Assembly (NCBI RefSeq): GCF_020253525.1
Contig: NZ_JADCBK010000051.1
Location: 1 to 62,939 of the forward strand
Direction of reading: 5' to 3'
From: Aquidulcibacter sp.
Lineage (GTDB): Bacteria > Pseudomonadota > Alphaproteobacteria > Caulobacterales > Aquidulcibacteraceae
DNA length: 62,939 nucleotides
Part shown: positions 35,345 to 44,282 of the stretch, one piece after another
Layout of the letters: each line of letters opens with the position of its first letter
How positions within the stretch are numbered: the stretch's first letter is position 1
Made by a program: the position numbers and the translations under genes
The notes under the pieces: generated by a model
What the model saw: the letters and a program-made list of their open reading frames with translations, nothing else
Told to the model about the DNA's origin: nothing
The model's database searches: none

Positions 35345-36685
35345 TCAGGGAACCACACCCATGGCTGCCAATAGGCTGGCTGATGCCAGAAACCGATCTG
35401 CTGGCAGAGCGCGCACTTCGGCCTCTTCAGTTATTAGCGCGGCCTCTGCGCGCAAGAGCTCAAGCGTGCTCAAGGTTCCCGCGCTATGTTGGGCGCGCGC
35501 TAGGGTGAGGGTACGTTGTCTGGCTTTAAGGGCGGCGAGGCGCTGGGGAATCTGGGTTTGGATTGTCTGAAGACTAATCCAAGCACGCATGACTTCATCG
35601 GCCGCAGTTAGCAACAAGCCTCGCTGGGCGGTGGCCAGACTTTCCAGCTCCAGCGCCGCGATATGGCGTTGTGCCCGACGCCGCCCGCCATCCAGAACGG
35701 TCATTGCCAAGGTCCCGGCAAGCTGTGTTGCCAGATTGCGCGGGGCAAGTAGGGATTCGAATTGGCCAGAGGAGCCAGTAATACCGTGAGAGATCGACAA
35801 GTCTGGATAAAGCGCGCGCTGCGCTAAGCTGACCCGCACCCCTGCGGCAGAAAGGCGGATTTCAAGCGCCCGTAAGTCTGGCCGACCAGACAGGCTTTCA
35901 AAGGTGACTTCCTCTATAAGGGGAGCTGCATCCTCATTCAGCCCAAAATAGATCGGTTCTGGGCGGAGTGTCAGCGGGTCGATGGTAAGTGTGGCTGCCA
36001 GAACCGATGTTGCCTGCCGGTCGTTCCGTTCGGCTTCGGTGAGGGCGACTTCGCTTGATCGGACGGCCGCTTCAGCTTCGGCGGCATCGGCCAGCGTTGC
36101 CAGTCCGGCACGCTGGCGGGCTTCTATTTTCTCGGCAATCTCGCTTTGGCGGCTTAAGGCGGTTCGTGCACTCTCAAGCCCAATTGCGGCGCGGGTGCGA
36201 TTGGCCAAAGCTTGCGCAAGTTGTAGGGCGAGGGCAACCCGCGCCCCGTCAATTTCAATGGCTTGGGCGTCAGCTTCCAGCCGCGCTGCGCGCAATTCAT
36301 CCCGTGCCTTGCCCCAGAGGTCTAAGGCCCAGCTCACACTGGCGGTGGCGCTATTGCTGCTGCGACTGCTGCGGTCTGGGTCGTCGCGGTTCCACGGCCG
36401 ATCCTCACTCGCATTTAGCTCTGCGCGGACTTGTGGGAAGAGCGATGCCCGCTGCCCATTGGCGGCAAACACAGCCGCTCTCTGTCGCAGCTTGGCTTGT
36501 TCTATACTGGGTGCCCCAGCAAGGGTCACGGCTAAAAGGGCTGCGAATTCAGGCCCGCCAATCTGGCTCCAAAGCGAGGCCGGCCCCTCGGCCTTTGGGA
36601 GGGGTTGTGCTTGGGCATGGCGGGGGAGACATGAGCCTATAGCCAAGAGGGCCAGCGCGTTTCGGCGCGTCAGTTTCGCTGTCAT
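35345..36685 (-). CDS. TolC-like outer-membrane efflux protein
   Basis: 446 aa outer-membrane channel of an export system. N-terminal export signal with Lys-Leu-Thr-Arg-Arg (Tat-like RR, followed by NALALLAIGSC). The body has the duplicated alpha-helical pattern of outer-membrane factors (IEQAKLRQRAAVFAANGQ; LRALEIRLSAAGVRVSLAQ), with YPDLSISHG and FPQVRAELNAS strands. The start overlaps the stop of the membrane-fusion gene by 4 nt. It is the last gene of a permease-ATPase-fusion-channel operon. Confidence 0.88.
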   Translation of the reverse strand: MTAKLTRRNALALLAIGSCLPRHAQAQPLPKAEGPASLWSQIGGPEFAALLAVTLAGAPSIEQAKLRQRAAVFAANGQRASLFPQVRAELNASEDRPWNRDDPDRSSRSSNSATASVSWALDLWGKARDELRAARLEADAQAIEIDGARVALALQLAQALANRTRAAIGLESARTALSRQSEIAEKIEARQRAGLATLADAAEAEAAVRSSEVALTEAERNDRQATSVLAATLTIDPLTLRPEPIYFGLNEDAAPLIEEVTFESLSGRPDLRALEIRLSAAGVRVSLAQRALYPDLSISHGITGSSGQFESLLAPRNLATQLAGTLAMTVLDGGRRRAQRHIAALELESLATAQRGLLLTAADEVMRAWISLQTIQTQIPQRLAALKARQRTLTLARAQHSAGTLSTLELLRAEAALITEEAEVRALPADRFLASASLLAAMGVVP

Positions 36686-37917
36686 GGCTTTGCTTCCCGG
36701 AGAAAGTGGACCCGAACCCGTTGCCCAATCAGCAAGTTTTGGTTCTCAACCGAGGTAACCACTTCAATGACCCGGTCATCTGCGCGGGCATTTGGATCAT
36801 CGTCGCGGCGGCTCACGCCAAACACCTGCCCCACGCGCAACACTTTACCCTTGATTTCGGGACGGGTGCTGCCTTCAACCTTGACGCTCACCCGCTGTCC
36901 AGGTTTGACGGCCTCAACCATGGATTCCTCAAGTTCGCTACGAATGATTTTGGCGTTGAATGGGGCAAGGGTGAAGAGCGACGTGACATTCAAGGTCGAT
37001 GCCCCAACGCCGGGTCTGGCGGCGGCCCGAACGATTATGCCAGCCACCGGTGCCCGGATTTGACGTTGCTCTACTTCAAGGCGCGCGGACAGCACGCGCG
37101 CTTCTGCAGCCTGCAGTTCGGCCCGCGCCGATGCCAAATCCGATTGCAGCACGCGCACACGTGTCGTCGCTTCGACTTTTGAACGGCCAAGCTCTGCGCG
37201 GATCACATCGACTTCGCGACGCAAGGAACGGACGCGGTCTCCCGCTTCGCTGCGTGTTTTGTCGGTCTCCGCCTTGAGGGCGCGTAATTCTGACTCAAGT
37301 CGCTTTCGCTCATCGCGAGCCCGGTCCAGCGCTTGAAGTGTGTCTGCGCCTTGATTGACCAGACCGACAAGCCGGTCTTCTTCGCGCCGGGCCGCGGACG
37401 CTTGTACCTCCAAGCTTGCCAGACGGGCGCTGAGGGGGTCTGGCCGTCCTGTGCCTTCAGATCTGGCGCGCTCGCGCTCTGCCGCCGCCAATTGTTCTTG
37501 AAGTAAAGCAAGCCGAGCCCGTGATGAGCTCAATTCCGACCTGCCACTTAATCGCTCGACTTCATCCTTGGCGGAGGCAAGTTGGGCAACCAAACCGTCC
37601 AGCCGCGCGGCTTGGGTATCGCGGGCAGCCACAGCTTCGGCCAGCGCCGCACTTGGCACACGCTCATCCTGGCGGGCCAGCAATTGGCCTTGTTCTACGG
37701 AGTCGCCTTCTTCCACATAGACTTGGGTGATGACCCCGTCGCGCGGTGCCGCAATCGCGATCACACCGCCCTCGACATCGACTCGGCCCTTAGCCACCGC
37801 CGCGGCTTCGCCCAAGGCAGTCGCTTCGGCTTCAGGGGGACTTGGCTCTTCTTGCGGGCCACAGGCGGCAAAGAGCAGAGCTGCAAGCGCGACAATGAGT
37901 GGCTTGGATGACTTCAT
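36682..37917 (-). CDS. HlyD-type membrane fusion lipoprotein of an ABC exporter
   Basis: Bridges the inner-membrane transporter and the TolC-like channel. 411 aa; signal with lipobox LLFAACG. A lipoyl/barrel half (VIAIAAPRDGVITQVYVEEGD) is followed by a long helical hairpin (residues ~105-270, rich in heptads such as LSSSRARLALLQEQLAAAER) and a beta-barrel (APVAGIIVRAA). Start placed at ATG 37917, with AAGGAG 8 nt upstream; a longer reading to 37986 would put 23 unrelated residues before the signal peptide. DevB-like architecture. Confidence 0.88.
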   Translation of the reverse strand: MKSSKPLIVALAALLFAACGPQEEPSPPEAEATALGEAAAVAKGRVDVEGGVIAIAAPRDGVITQVYVEEGDSVEQGQLLARQDERVPSAALAEAVAARDTQAARLDGLVAQLASAKDEVERLSGRSELSSSRARLALLQEQLAAAERERARSEGTGRPDPLSARLASLEVQASAARREEDRLVGLVNQGADTLQALDRARDERKRLESELRALKAETDKTRSEAGDRVRSLRREVDVIRAELGRSKVEATTRVRVLQSDLASARAELQAAEARVLSARLEVEQRQIRAPVAGIIVRAAARPGVGASTLNVTSLFTLAPFNAKIIRSELEESMVEAVKPGQRVSVKVEGSTRPEIKGKVLRVGQVFGVSRRDDDPNARADDRVIEVVTSVENQNLLIGQRVRVHFLREAKP

Positions 37918-37922
37918 GAAGC

Positions 37923-38636
37923 TTAACTCCTTCGATCCTGGCGCGTCGCATCCGTTTCGGATGAGATGCGGCCATCTTCGATCCACAATTGGCGGTCTGC
38001 ATGGTCCTTCAAGCGTGGGTCATGCGTGACGCATAAGACGGCGGCACCGGTTGCGTGGGCTGCGGTCCTGAGTAGGGCGGCGATGCGCTCTCCATTAGCC
38101 CGATCGAGTGCTGAGGTTGGTTCGTCCGCAAATAAGAGGCGCGGCTGCTTGGCGAGTGCGCGCGCAATGGCGACGCGTTGTTTCTCGCCGCCCGACAGCT
38201 GTCGGGGCAGAAGGTCGACCCGGTCACCCAAACCTACCTGCTCTAAAGCCGCGATGGAGCGCTCTATTGCTTCGCGGGGCGCAAGCCCCATCGTTTCCAA
38301 AACGGTTTGGACATTTTCTCGCGCGCTTAAGGCAGGGAACAGATTGAAGCCTTGAAAAATGAAACCAACCGAAGCAAGGCGCAGCTTTTCGCGATTGGCT
38401 TCCGATAGGCTCCACAGGTCTTCGCCGAGGGCGATCACCTTCCCATCATCGGGCTTTAATAGGCCTGACACCATGGCCAGCAAGGTCGATTTGCCAGATC
38501 CGGATGGGCCCATCAACAGGGTGAGTTGCCCTGCGTGCAAGGCAAAGTCCTGTCCATCAATCACGGTTTTGGCGGTGGCCCCATCGCCAAATCTTTTGGT
38601 GAGCCCCGTTGCCTCGATGCATGTCTGCGCGGTCAT
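37923..38636 (-). CDS. ABC transporter ATPase (LolD/DevA/MacB type)
   Basis: 237 aa ATPase of the exporter. Walker A GPSGSGKST, Q-loop FQGFNLFPALS, signature LSGGEKQRVAIARALA, Walker B LLFADEPTSALD, then THDPRL. The start at 38636 lies in an ATGA overlap with the permease stop, which settles the choice over a longer reading from 38744. It is followed 5 nt later by the fusion protein. Confidence 0.93.
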   Translation of the reverse strand: MTAQTCIEATGLTKRFGDGATAKTVIDGQDFALHAGQLTLLMGPSGSGKSTLLAMVSGLLKPDDGKVIALGEDLWSLSEANREKLRLASVGFIFQGFNLFPALSARENVQTVLETMGLAPREAIERSIAALEQVGLGDRVDLLPRQLSGGEKQRVAIARALAKQPRLLFADEPTSALDRANGERIAALLRTAAHATGAAVLCVTHDPRLKDHADRQLWIEDGRISSETDATRQDRRS

Positions 38637-39775
38637 AGCAACAACTCGGTTGGGTTGGAGCGGTAAAGCGCCCGCACGGCATGTACGCCAGACAGAAGGG
38701 CGACAATCAGCAGAAACAGACAACATGTCACACTTGCTGGCCACGGATAGGCGATGGCAACCTTGAAAACCCCAGCCAGGATCTGCACCAAACCTGCGCC
38801 CACCAACATGACGGCAATGCCGACCAGTCCGACCCAGATGGCTTGTTCGACTACAATCGCGCGCAGTTTGGAGGCAGGAACGCCGAGCGCCCTTAAGGAT
38901 GCGAGTTCTTTCAACTGGGCCAAAACCGCGCCGCGCAGCGTTTGACTTGTTACACCGATCCCCACCAAGAAGGCGACAAATGCCGAAAAGCCAAAGGATG
39001 CGCCCGCGCCAGAATCAATGAGCCAAACCATTTCGGAACTTTTGATCAGATCATGCTTTTCCCAGACCCTGTACGGGGCTCCCAAGGCGTTGGCATTGAG
39101 GCGGTCACGTGTGGCCTCGGCCTCCCGCGGGTCTTTCACTTGAATGAGGTAGAGCGGGTTGGAGCGATCATCATCGCCAAGCAATCGCGCTGTGGCCTGG
39201 GAGGCGAATACAAAGGCCCCCCAAGAACTTCGAAAGCCAGAGATAAAGCCAACAACGCGGACGCGTTGCCGATTGATCTCGGCCGTATCGCCAATGCGGT
39301 TGATCCCCAGCTTTCGCGCGTCAGCTTCGTCAATCAGCACCGCACCAGGTTCTGAAAGGGCAGCCATAAGGTTCTGGGGAATTGATTGCATCCGCACCGG
39401 CGAGGCGGGATCTAAGGAGAGCGGGATACCCAAGACAGGCACCCGGCGACTGCCCTTGCGCCAATCGCCACCAAATTGTCCTTGACGATCGACGCCTTGA
39501 ACCGCTGGATCAACCCAGAAGCGGCCAACATAACGTTCAGGAATATCTACCGAGGCATCAAAGCTTAACGAATCTCCCGAGGTAACAATGAGGTCGGCGT
39601 TGGACTGCCGTAAGGTGACTGTGAAGGTAGCAAATTGGCCGAACAACAAACCAATTTGGGCCAACATCAAAAGCCCAGATAAGCCAAGGGCGGCAACCGC
39701 TGCCGCATAGCGACGCCAGTCATAAATAAGGGTTCGGCGGGCAATCGAGACCTTGGGGAAGCTTTGCTTGCTCAT
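38633..39775 (-). CDS. FtsX/DevC-type ABC exporter permease
   Basis: 380 aa. One N-terminal membrane segment (AAAVAALGLSGLLMLAQIGL) and a periplasmic domain of ~210 residues (VTSGDSLSFDASVDIPERY...) are followed by three C-terminal membrane segments with FtsX features (ELASLRALGVPASKLRAIVVEQ). DevC-like layout. First gene of the operon. Start at ATG 39775 (MSKQSFPK) is preferred because the longer reading (39811) adds an Arg-rich lead without an SD; neither has a strong ribosome-binding site. Confidence 0.87.
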   Translation of the reverse strand: MSKQSFPKVSIARRTLIYDWRRYAAAVAALGLSGLLMLAQIGLLFGQFATFTVTLRQSNADLIVTSGDSLSFDASVDIPERYVGRFWVDPAVQGVDRQGQFGGDWRKGSRRVPVLGIPLSLDPASPVRMQSIPQNLMAALSEPGAVLIDEADARKLGINRIGDTAEINRQRVRVVGFISGFRSSWGAFVFASQATARLLGDDDRSNPLYLIQVKDPREAEATRDRLNANALGAPYRVWEKHDLIKSSEMVWLIDSGAGASFGFSAFVAFLVGIGVTSQTLRGAVLAQLKELASLRALGVPASKLRAIVVEQAIWVGLVGIAVMLVGAGLVQILAGVFKVAIAYPWPASVTCCLFLLIVALLSGVHAVRALYRSNPTELLL

Positions 39776-39888
39776 GGGTGCACTTCTGCGCCGCCTCCGT
39801 TGAGAGGTCATGGAAGAAGTGTGGAGCGTGTGTGGAGGTGCAGCCCTGAAGATGCTGGAAGCCTAACGACTTCCGGCACCCACGTGCT

Positions 39889-41829
39889 TTATTCTTTCAA
39901 TCGCAGGCTGAAGGTTTCGCGTGCAATCTGTTCAAACGTTGCGTTCAACTGGCTGGCATCCACCGCAAAGGCGCGCGTCGGATCCCCGGCGCAGGTACGA
40001 AGACGGCTGACCGCATCGCCATCTGATACGTTGATTGCAACCGTATAGAGTTCGATCTTGTAGGTTTCCCGGATCGCGGTACACCAAGATTGCATGCGGC
40101 TGTCGAGGGTGGTGCGGTCGGGCGATCCTGAACAACCCGGAGCCCCCGATTCACTACAGCCCCAATAGCCCGGGAAGTTAATGGCTTGCTCATTGGCCCC
40201 GTCGGTCATCAATACCATAACTTTTGTAGCATTGCTGGACCCGAAGGGCTCTGGCCGTGCATGCTGGAAGAAGTTGGCCCACTCGGTGCGCGGCGAAAGG
40301 GCACGTAAGCCCCAGCGCAAGCCGACATCAGCATGTGTGCCACCTGGAGAGGGCGACAGGCGATCAATCGTATTGATAAGCTGGGTTCGATTGGCTGAGA
40401 GGCCAAGCATGGGCATCGGGCAATTTAAGTTTGGCCCCGTGATGCGGCGGAAGCTATCCCATGTCTGTTTGGGGACCCAGGAACACCAAGCGCCATTGGC
40501 ATTATTCCATGCGATTTCATTATAGTCTGCGACACAGCCATTGGCGGTGCCGGTATTGAGATCCAAGCGGCAGCCTGAGCCGCTGATACAAGCCTGCGAC
40601 CCGCTGAAATTGAAGAAGGCGTTGCGCGTCCCATTATTGTCATTCTGCGAGCAATTAATGGTGGTGATGCTTGGGCTGCCTGATGGGCAGGAATTATAGT
40701 TGCACGCGTAAGGATTATTGACGCAAGCCGCATTGATTGCCGTCTTGCCAAAGCTCAAAAAGGCAAATGATTCTGGTTTTTTGCCGGGAAGCTCCATCTT
40801 TCCTTGTGTCTTTGGGGGAGGTGGGCTGCCGCCACCGCCGCCACCACCGCCCCCGCCACCACCGCCACCGCCGCAGCCGGTCCAATTGTCGCACATTTTG
40901 GTGGCGACAAATCCGCGGGTACGCGTGGCATTATTGACGCGTGGTGGCACGCGCAGGGCATTCCACGTCATGCCGGATTTAAGGTCATCATTGGCGGTAA
41001 GGCTTTCGCCATTGCCAGAGATACATCCACGCCAACCAACAGGCGCGAACATGGAGGTGAGGGTGGCGCTGCTCTCGCTAATGTTGGACGAGCGGCTGAT
41101 CGTATTGCTGGGCAAGGAACGTGTGCCGGCGTCTGCGGTGCTGCGAACCGGGGCGGGCGAATTGTCCCAAGTTTGGTCGGGTACTTCGCCGCGAATATTC
41201 ACAGTCGTCGTCCACGGGATAACGGCCACCCGCAAACGGTCTGGAATGGTGATGGTATTGAACAGCGTGTTGACAAAGGTCTTGGCGGCACTGCGCATTT
41301 GGGTAAAGCGCGTCGTGGGGCGACCGTCATACTGGAACATCGAGGCCGTCGTATCCATGACGACAGCCACTTCCAGACGCTTGTCCGCCCCAGCGGTTGC
41401 TACGCCCACAGCCCGTAGGGCAACGGTTGAACGGCCAATGATGCCGCCCAAAATTAGGCTTTGGTTGCCTGTTCCGGTCAGGCGGGCTGCACCGTCGGCA
41501 TCCCAAGTTACAACAGCTTGAAGATTACTAACCCCTCGATCGGCTCCCGGCGCAGAGGCTAGGAAGGTTTTGGTACCGGCTGCAACCCCTGCGGCCCGGG
41601 CCACGGTCTCGCCTTCAGACGCCTTATCGCTTTGTTCGCGCTTGGCGGCCAAAGCCCCCGCATCGGCAGCCGCCGCCAACGAGGCTCTGGTGTTGGAAAT
41701 ACGGGTGAGTTCAATCGCGGCGCCAAGGACACCTAGAGAAACTGCTGAGACCAAGGCAAAGACAATGGCGACATTGCCCCTTTCGCTGCGAGCCAGTTTT
41801 GTCGCAACAAAGGTTTTTGAGTATCTCAT
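39889..41829 (-). CDS. Tad-domain protein with von Willebrand factor A domain and a poly-glycine tract
   Basis: 646 aa surface or secreted protein. N-terminal Tad segment: RGNVAIVFALVSAVSLGVLGA and ASLAAAADAGALAAKRE. VWA domain: the metal-site motif DTTASM near residue 160 with MTDGANEQ near 550, so the domain is split by a ~350-residue, Cys-rich insert. The insert contains 15 consecutive glycines followed by SPPPP (coded by 40813-40872), with many Cys (e.g. CDNWTGC, CNYNSCPSG). GAGGGGAA is the SD before ATG 41829. Likely an adhesin-like Tad protein; not a typical pilus TadG. Confidence 0.82.
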   Translation of the reverse strand: MRYSKTFVATKLARSERGNVAIVFALVSAVSLGVLGAAIELTRISNTRASLAAAADAGALAAKREQSDKASEGETVARAAGVAAGTKTFLASAPGADRGVSNLQAVVTWDADGAARLTGTGNQSLILGGIIGRSTVALRAVGVATAGADKRLEVAVVMDTTASMFQYDGRPTTRFTQMRSAAKTFVNTLFNTITIPDRLRVAVIPWTTTVNIRGEVPDQTWDNSPAPVRSTADAGTRSLPSNTISRSSNISESSATLTSMFAPVGWRGCISGNGESLTANDDLKSGMTWNALRVPPRVNNATRTRGFVATKMCDNWTGCGGGGGGGGGGGGGGGSPPPPKTQGKMELPGKKPESFAFLSFGKTAINAACVNNPYACNYNSCPSGSPSITTINCSQNDNNGTRNAFFNFSGSQACISGSGCRLDLNTGTANGCVADYNEIAWNNANGAWCSWVPKQTWDSFRRITGPNLNCPMPMLGLSANRTQLINTIDRLSPSPGGTHADVGLRWGLRALSPRTEWANFFQHARPEPFGSSNATKVMVLMTDGANEQAINFPGYWGCSESGAPGCSGSPDRTTLDSRMQSWCTAIRETYKIELYTVAINVSDGDAVSRLRTCAGDPTRAFAVDASQLNATFEQIARETFSLRLKE

Positions 41830-41840
41830 CAGTAATTCCC

Positions 41841-41870
41841 CTCAAAGTGCCAAAGATAGAGAGGCACTGA
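41841..41870 (-). promoter_or_regulatory. Leader hairpin that pairs with the ribosome-binding site of the VWA-Tad gene
   Basis: In the mRNA, CTC + AGTGCC pair with GGCACT + GAG, with an 11-nt loop. The 3' arm runs into GAGGGG, which is the SD of the gene starting at 41829. It could lower translation until unfolded. Seen by eye; not folded by program. Confidence 0.35.
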
Positions 41871-42060
41871 GATGATACTTAGCAAGTAAGTTACTAATAA
41901 GCGCTAAAAGCTACTGGAATTAAGAAGTAAAATAGTAGAGCCAAATCAAATTAGAATATAGATTTTACCGCATTCTCCGGCGGAAATCGTGCTGAAGACA
42001 CTCACAAATGGATAGATTTGCTGCATGTTAACTGGCAGGTTACCCTGATATCAAAGACCA

Positions 42061-42090
42061 GCCCCATCCCGTGAAGGTCATGGACGGGGC
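42061..42090 (-). terminator. Candidate terminator downstream of the MFS gene
   Basis: GCCCCATCC (42061-42069) pairs with GGACGGGGC (42082-42090), 9 bp with one mismatch. It lies 75 nt beyond the MFS stop in the direction of transcription. No long T-tract, so only moderately supported. Confidence 0.4.
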
Positions 42091-42164
42091 AGTGACCCCT
42101 TCTAGTCAAGGCGACACAGGCCAAGGTGCCGCAACGCGTCGGCACACACGGTCCGAGCCGCGGG

Positions 42165-43424
42165 TTAAACTTGTGGTGCCACCTTTGGCCTATTCTTCAA
42201 GCCAAGCCAGATACAGCCGAGTGCCAGCGGATGCAGAATGGCGCTAATCAGGAATAAGGACGTATAGTTTCCGGTGGAAGCAATCTTGCCAACAAAGCCC
42301 GTCGAAATGATGCCGCCCAAACCACTGCCGAATGCCACCAGGCTAAAGGTTGTCCCAATGCTCTTTTGGGGGAAAACATCAACAACCATGGTGGTTAGAT
42401 TAACTTGAAAGACAAGGTGCGCGCAGGCGACAATGGCGGCCAGTGCGAATACGATTTGGATCGGGGGTTCAAAGCCAATCAAAGCCCCCAGTGGCACAAT
42501 CAGGGCTGCGCCCATAATCATTTTGAAACGGGCATCTACTGGGTTCATTCCGTTTCTGACTAATTTTCCAGATGCGGCTCCACCTGCAAGGCTGCCGATA
42601 TCGGCTGCCAAGTAAATGATCCAAGCTGTAGCCGCCAATGCCACGAGGGAGAGGCCGCGTTGTTCGCCCAGATATTTTGGCATCCAGAACAAGTAGAAAT
42701 ACCAAACAGGGTCGGCCAGCATGCGCGCCAACACAAAACTCCAAAGCGTTTTGTTCTTGAGCAGTGACCCCCATAATTGCTTTTCGCTTGGCTTGTCTGC
42801 CGTCGGTTCAGGGTCGGCAGCTTTGATGAGGGGGGTTTTCGGCATGAAGATCAGCCAAGCAATTGCCCACACAATCCCCAGTGCCCCGGTTACTACAAAG
42901 GCGGCGCGCCAACCGAATGCGAGCGCAACCCCGCCAATCAAGGGAGGCGCTAATGTAGCACCAACCATCGAGCCAGCCGTATAAATGCCGACTGCAAGGG
43001 CGCGCTGGTCTGGCTTAAAATTTTCCGAAACAATTTTGGGGGCCGCGGTATAATTGCCAGCTTCTCCAAGCCCCAAAGCAAACCTTGTCGCCGCCAGACT
43101 GGCAACGCCTGTGGTAAAGCCCGACATCATATTGGCGACAGACCACCAGATAACAAAGAGTGTGAGACTTAGTTTGGAGCCGAGCCAGTCGGTTATGCGG
43201 CCAACAACGAGATAGGCTAGCGTGTAGGCTACCAAAAACATCTGAACGATGAAGGCATAGCCGCTATCATCAATCTTCAAATCCTTCTGGATTGTGGTTG
43301 CAAGAATAGAGAGAACCTGCCGATCAATATAATTCAGCATGGTTGAGAAGAATAAGAGAGCCAAAATGGTCCATTGCACGGAACGCTTGAGGTCGCCTTC
43401 TAAGCTTGATTGGGTCGTCATCAC
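42165..43424 (-). CDS. MFS transporter, ACS (hexuronate/galactonate-type sugar acid) family
   Basis: Proton- or cation-driven importer of organic anions such as hexuronates or galactonate. 419 aa, 12 membrane segments. Family landmarks: TMLNYIDRQVLSIL in helix 1, VGRITDWLGSK between helices 2 and 3, RFALGLGEAGNYTAAPKI in helix 4. The R-x-LGLGEAGNxPA motif is typical of ExuT/DgoT-like ACS proteins. It is the last gene of the minus-strand sugar-acid operon, 18 nt after the IclR gene. The substrate is inferred from the galactonate-pathway neighbours. Confidence 0.88.
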   Translation of the reverse strand: MMTTQSSLEGDLKRSVQWTILALLFFSTMLNYIDRQVLSILATTIQKDLKIDDSGYAFIVQMFLVAYTLAYLVVGRITDWLGSKLSLTLFVIWWSVANMMSGFTTGVASLAATRFALGLGEAGNYTAAPKIVSENFKPDQRALAVGIYTAGSMVGATLAPPLIGGVALAFGWRAAFVVTGALGIVWAIAWLIFMPKTPLIKAADPEPTADKPSEKQLWGSLLKNKTLWSFVLARMLADPVWYFYLFWMPKYLGEQRGLSLVALAATAWIIYLAADIGSLAGGAASGKLVRNGMNPVDARFKMIMGAALIVPLGALIGFEPPIQIVFALAAIVACAHLVFQVNLTTMVVDVFPQKSIGTTFSLVAFGSGLGGIISTGFVGKIASTGNYTSLFLISAILHPLALGCIWLGLKNRPKVAPQV

Positions 43425-43442
43425 CTGTTCCGTGCTTTCATG

Positions 43443-44282
43443 TTAGGTGCCTGCATCAATCTGTTCGACCGCGCGCACCAACGCGGCCACAACATCTTCT
43501 GTGATGCTGTCTGGTATCCATCCGGACATGCCGATGGCAGCATAGGCTGGCTTGCCCAAGGTCACCGCGATCGTGTGCTGATTGTCGCGCACGGGGATGC
43601 GCGCAAAGCCTTGTTTGCGGATTGTCTCGAGTTGGCTCGTGAGGCCTTCTAAGCCATCGGGGAAGTTTGCGATGGTCTCAGAGTTTTCATAAAGGTCGCC
43701 GATATCCTCGCCATCGAGCTGCGCCAAAAGCGCCATGCCAAGACCACTTGTTGTCGCGGGGAGGACCCCAATTCTCCCCAGCGCTCGCGAGGCTTCGATT
43801 CCGGGTGGGGCGTGAAACAGATAACTTACACTGTCATTCCACAGAACGCCCATTGCGACCGTATGGCCAAGGCGGCGCAGGTCTTCCAAGATGGGCAGGG
43901 CACGCCTGATCAAGCCTGACGCAAACAGACTTTGAGCTGCCAGCACATGCATGCCTGGTCCTGCCGAGTATTTTCGGTTTGGCGACTGGCGCGCAATCCC
44001 AAGATAGGCCAATGTTTTGAGTAGCCTATTGACTTTGCTTGCCTCAAATCCAAGCTGACGGCCTAGTTCACGACAGCCAATGGGCTCTTCAGCCACGGCC
44101 AAGGCTTGTAGGGTTCGGATACCATCAATCAGGCTTTGATTGGGCTGGGCATTCAGTTTCGATCTCATGTTCTTACTCGTCTGTGATCTGGCCGGCAAAG
44201 CCGCTGCGGCATGCGCCGAGGGTTCACCGTTCTGCTCACGCATAGAGTTAGCATGTTTTGTGTCATCCCACATGGACAGCAT
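43443..44282 (-). CDS. IclR-family transcriptional regulator
   Basis: ~240-279 aa. N-terminal winged helix: GIRTLQALAVAEEPIGCRELGRQLGFEASKVNRLLKT shows the classic IclR pattern (helix, CRELGRQLG, SKVNRLL). The C-terminal effector domain has LGRIGVLPATTSGLGMALLA and FARIPVRDNQHTIAVTLG. Likely senses a sugar-acid intermediate and controls the divergent galactonate locus. The start is unclear: ATG 44282 overlaps the preceding gene by 20 nt, while the family-like sequence begins at about MRSKLN. It sits inside the operon and not at its head. Confidence 0.88.
   Translation of the reverse strand: MLSMWDDTKHANSMREQNGEPSAHAAAALPARSQTSKNMRSKLNAQPNQSLIDGIRTLQALAVAEEPIGCRELGRQLGFEASKVNRLLKTLAYLGIARQSPNRKYSAGPGMHVLAAQSLFASGLIRRALPILEDLRRLGHTVAMGVLWNDSVSYLFHAPPGIEASRALGRIGVLPATTSGLGMALLAQLDGEDIGDLYENSETIANFPDGLEGLTSQLETIRKQGFARIPVRDNQHTIAVTLGKPAYAAIGMSGWIPDSITEDVVAALVRAVEQIDAGT

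Larger units (their letters stand above)
41830..42164 (-). other. Intergenic region between the VWA-Tad gene and the MFS gene
   Basis: 335 nt with no gene. It is AT-rich near 41880-41970, where a promoter for the VWA-Tad gene should lie, but no convincing -35/-10 pair can be named. A hairpin at 42061-42090 is listed as a terminator. Confidence 0.4.

Noticed and set aside
35982-36758. 258-codon open frame on the plus strand, opposite the TolC-like gene
   Set aside because: Ala/Ser/Arg-rich antisense shadow of a well-supported outer-membrane factor gene.
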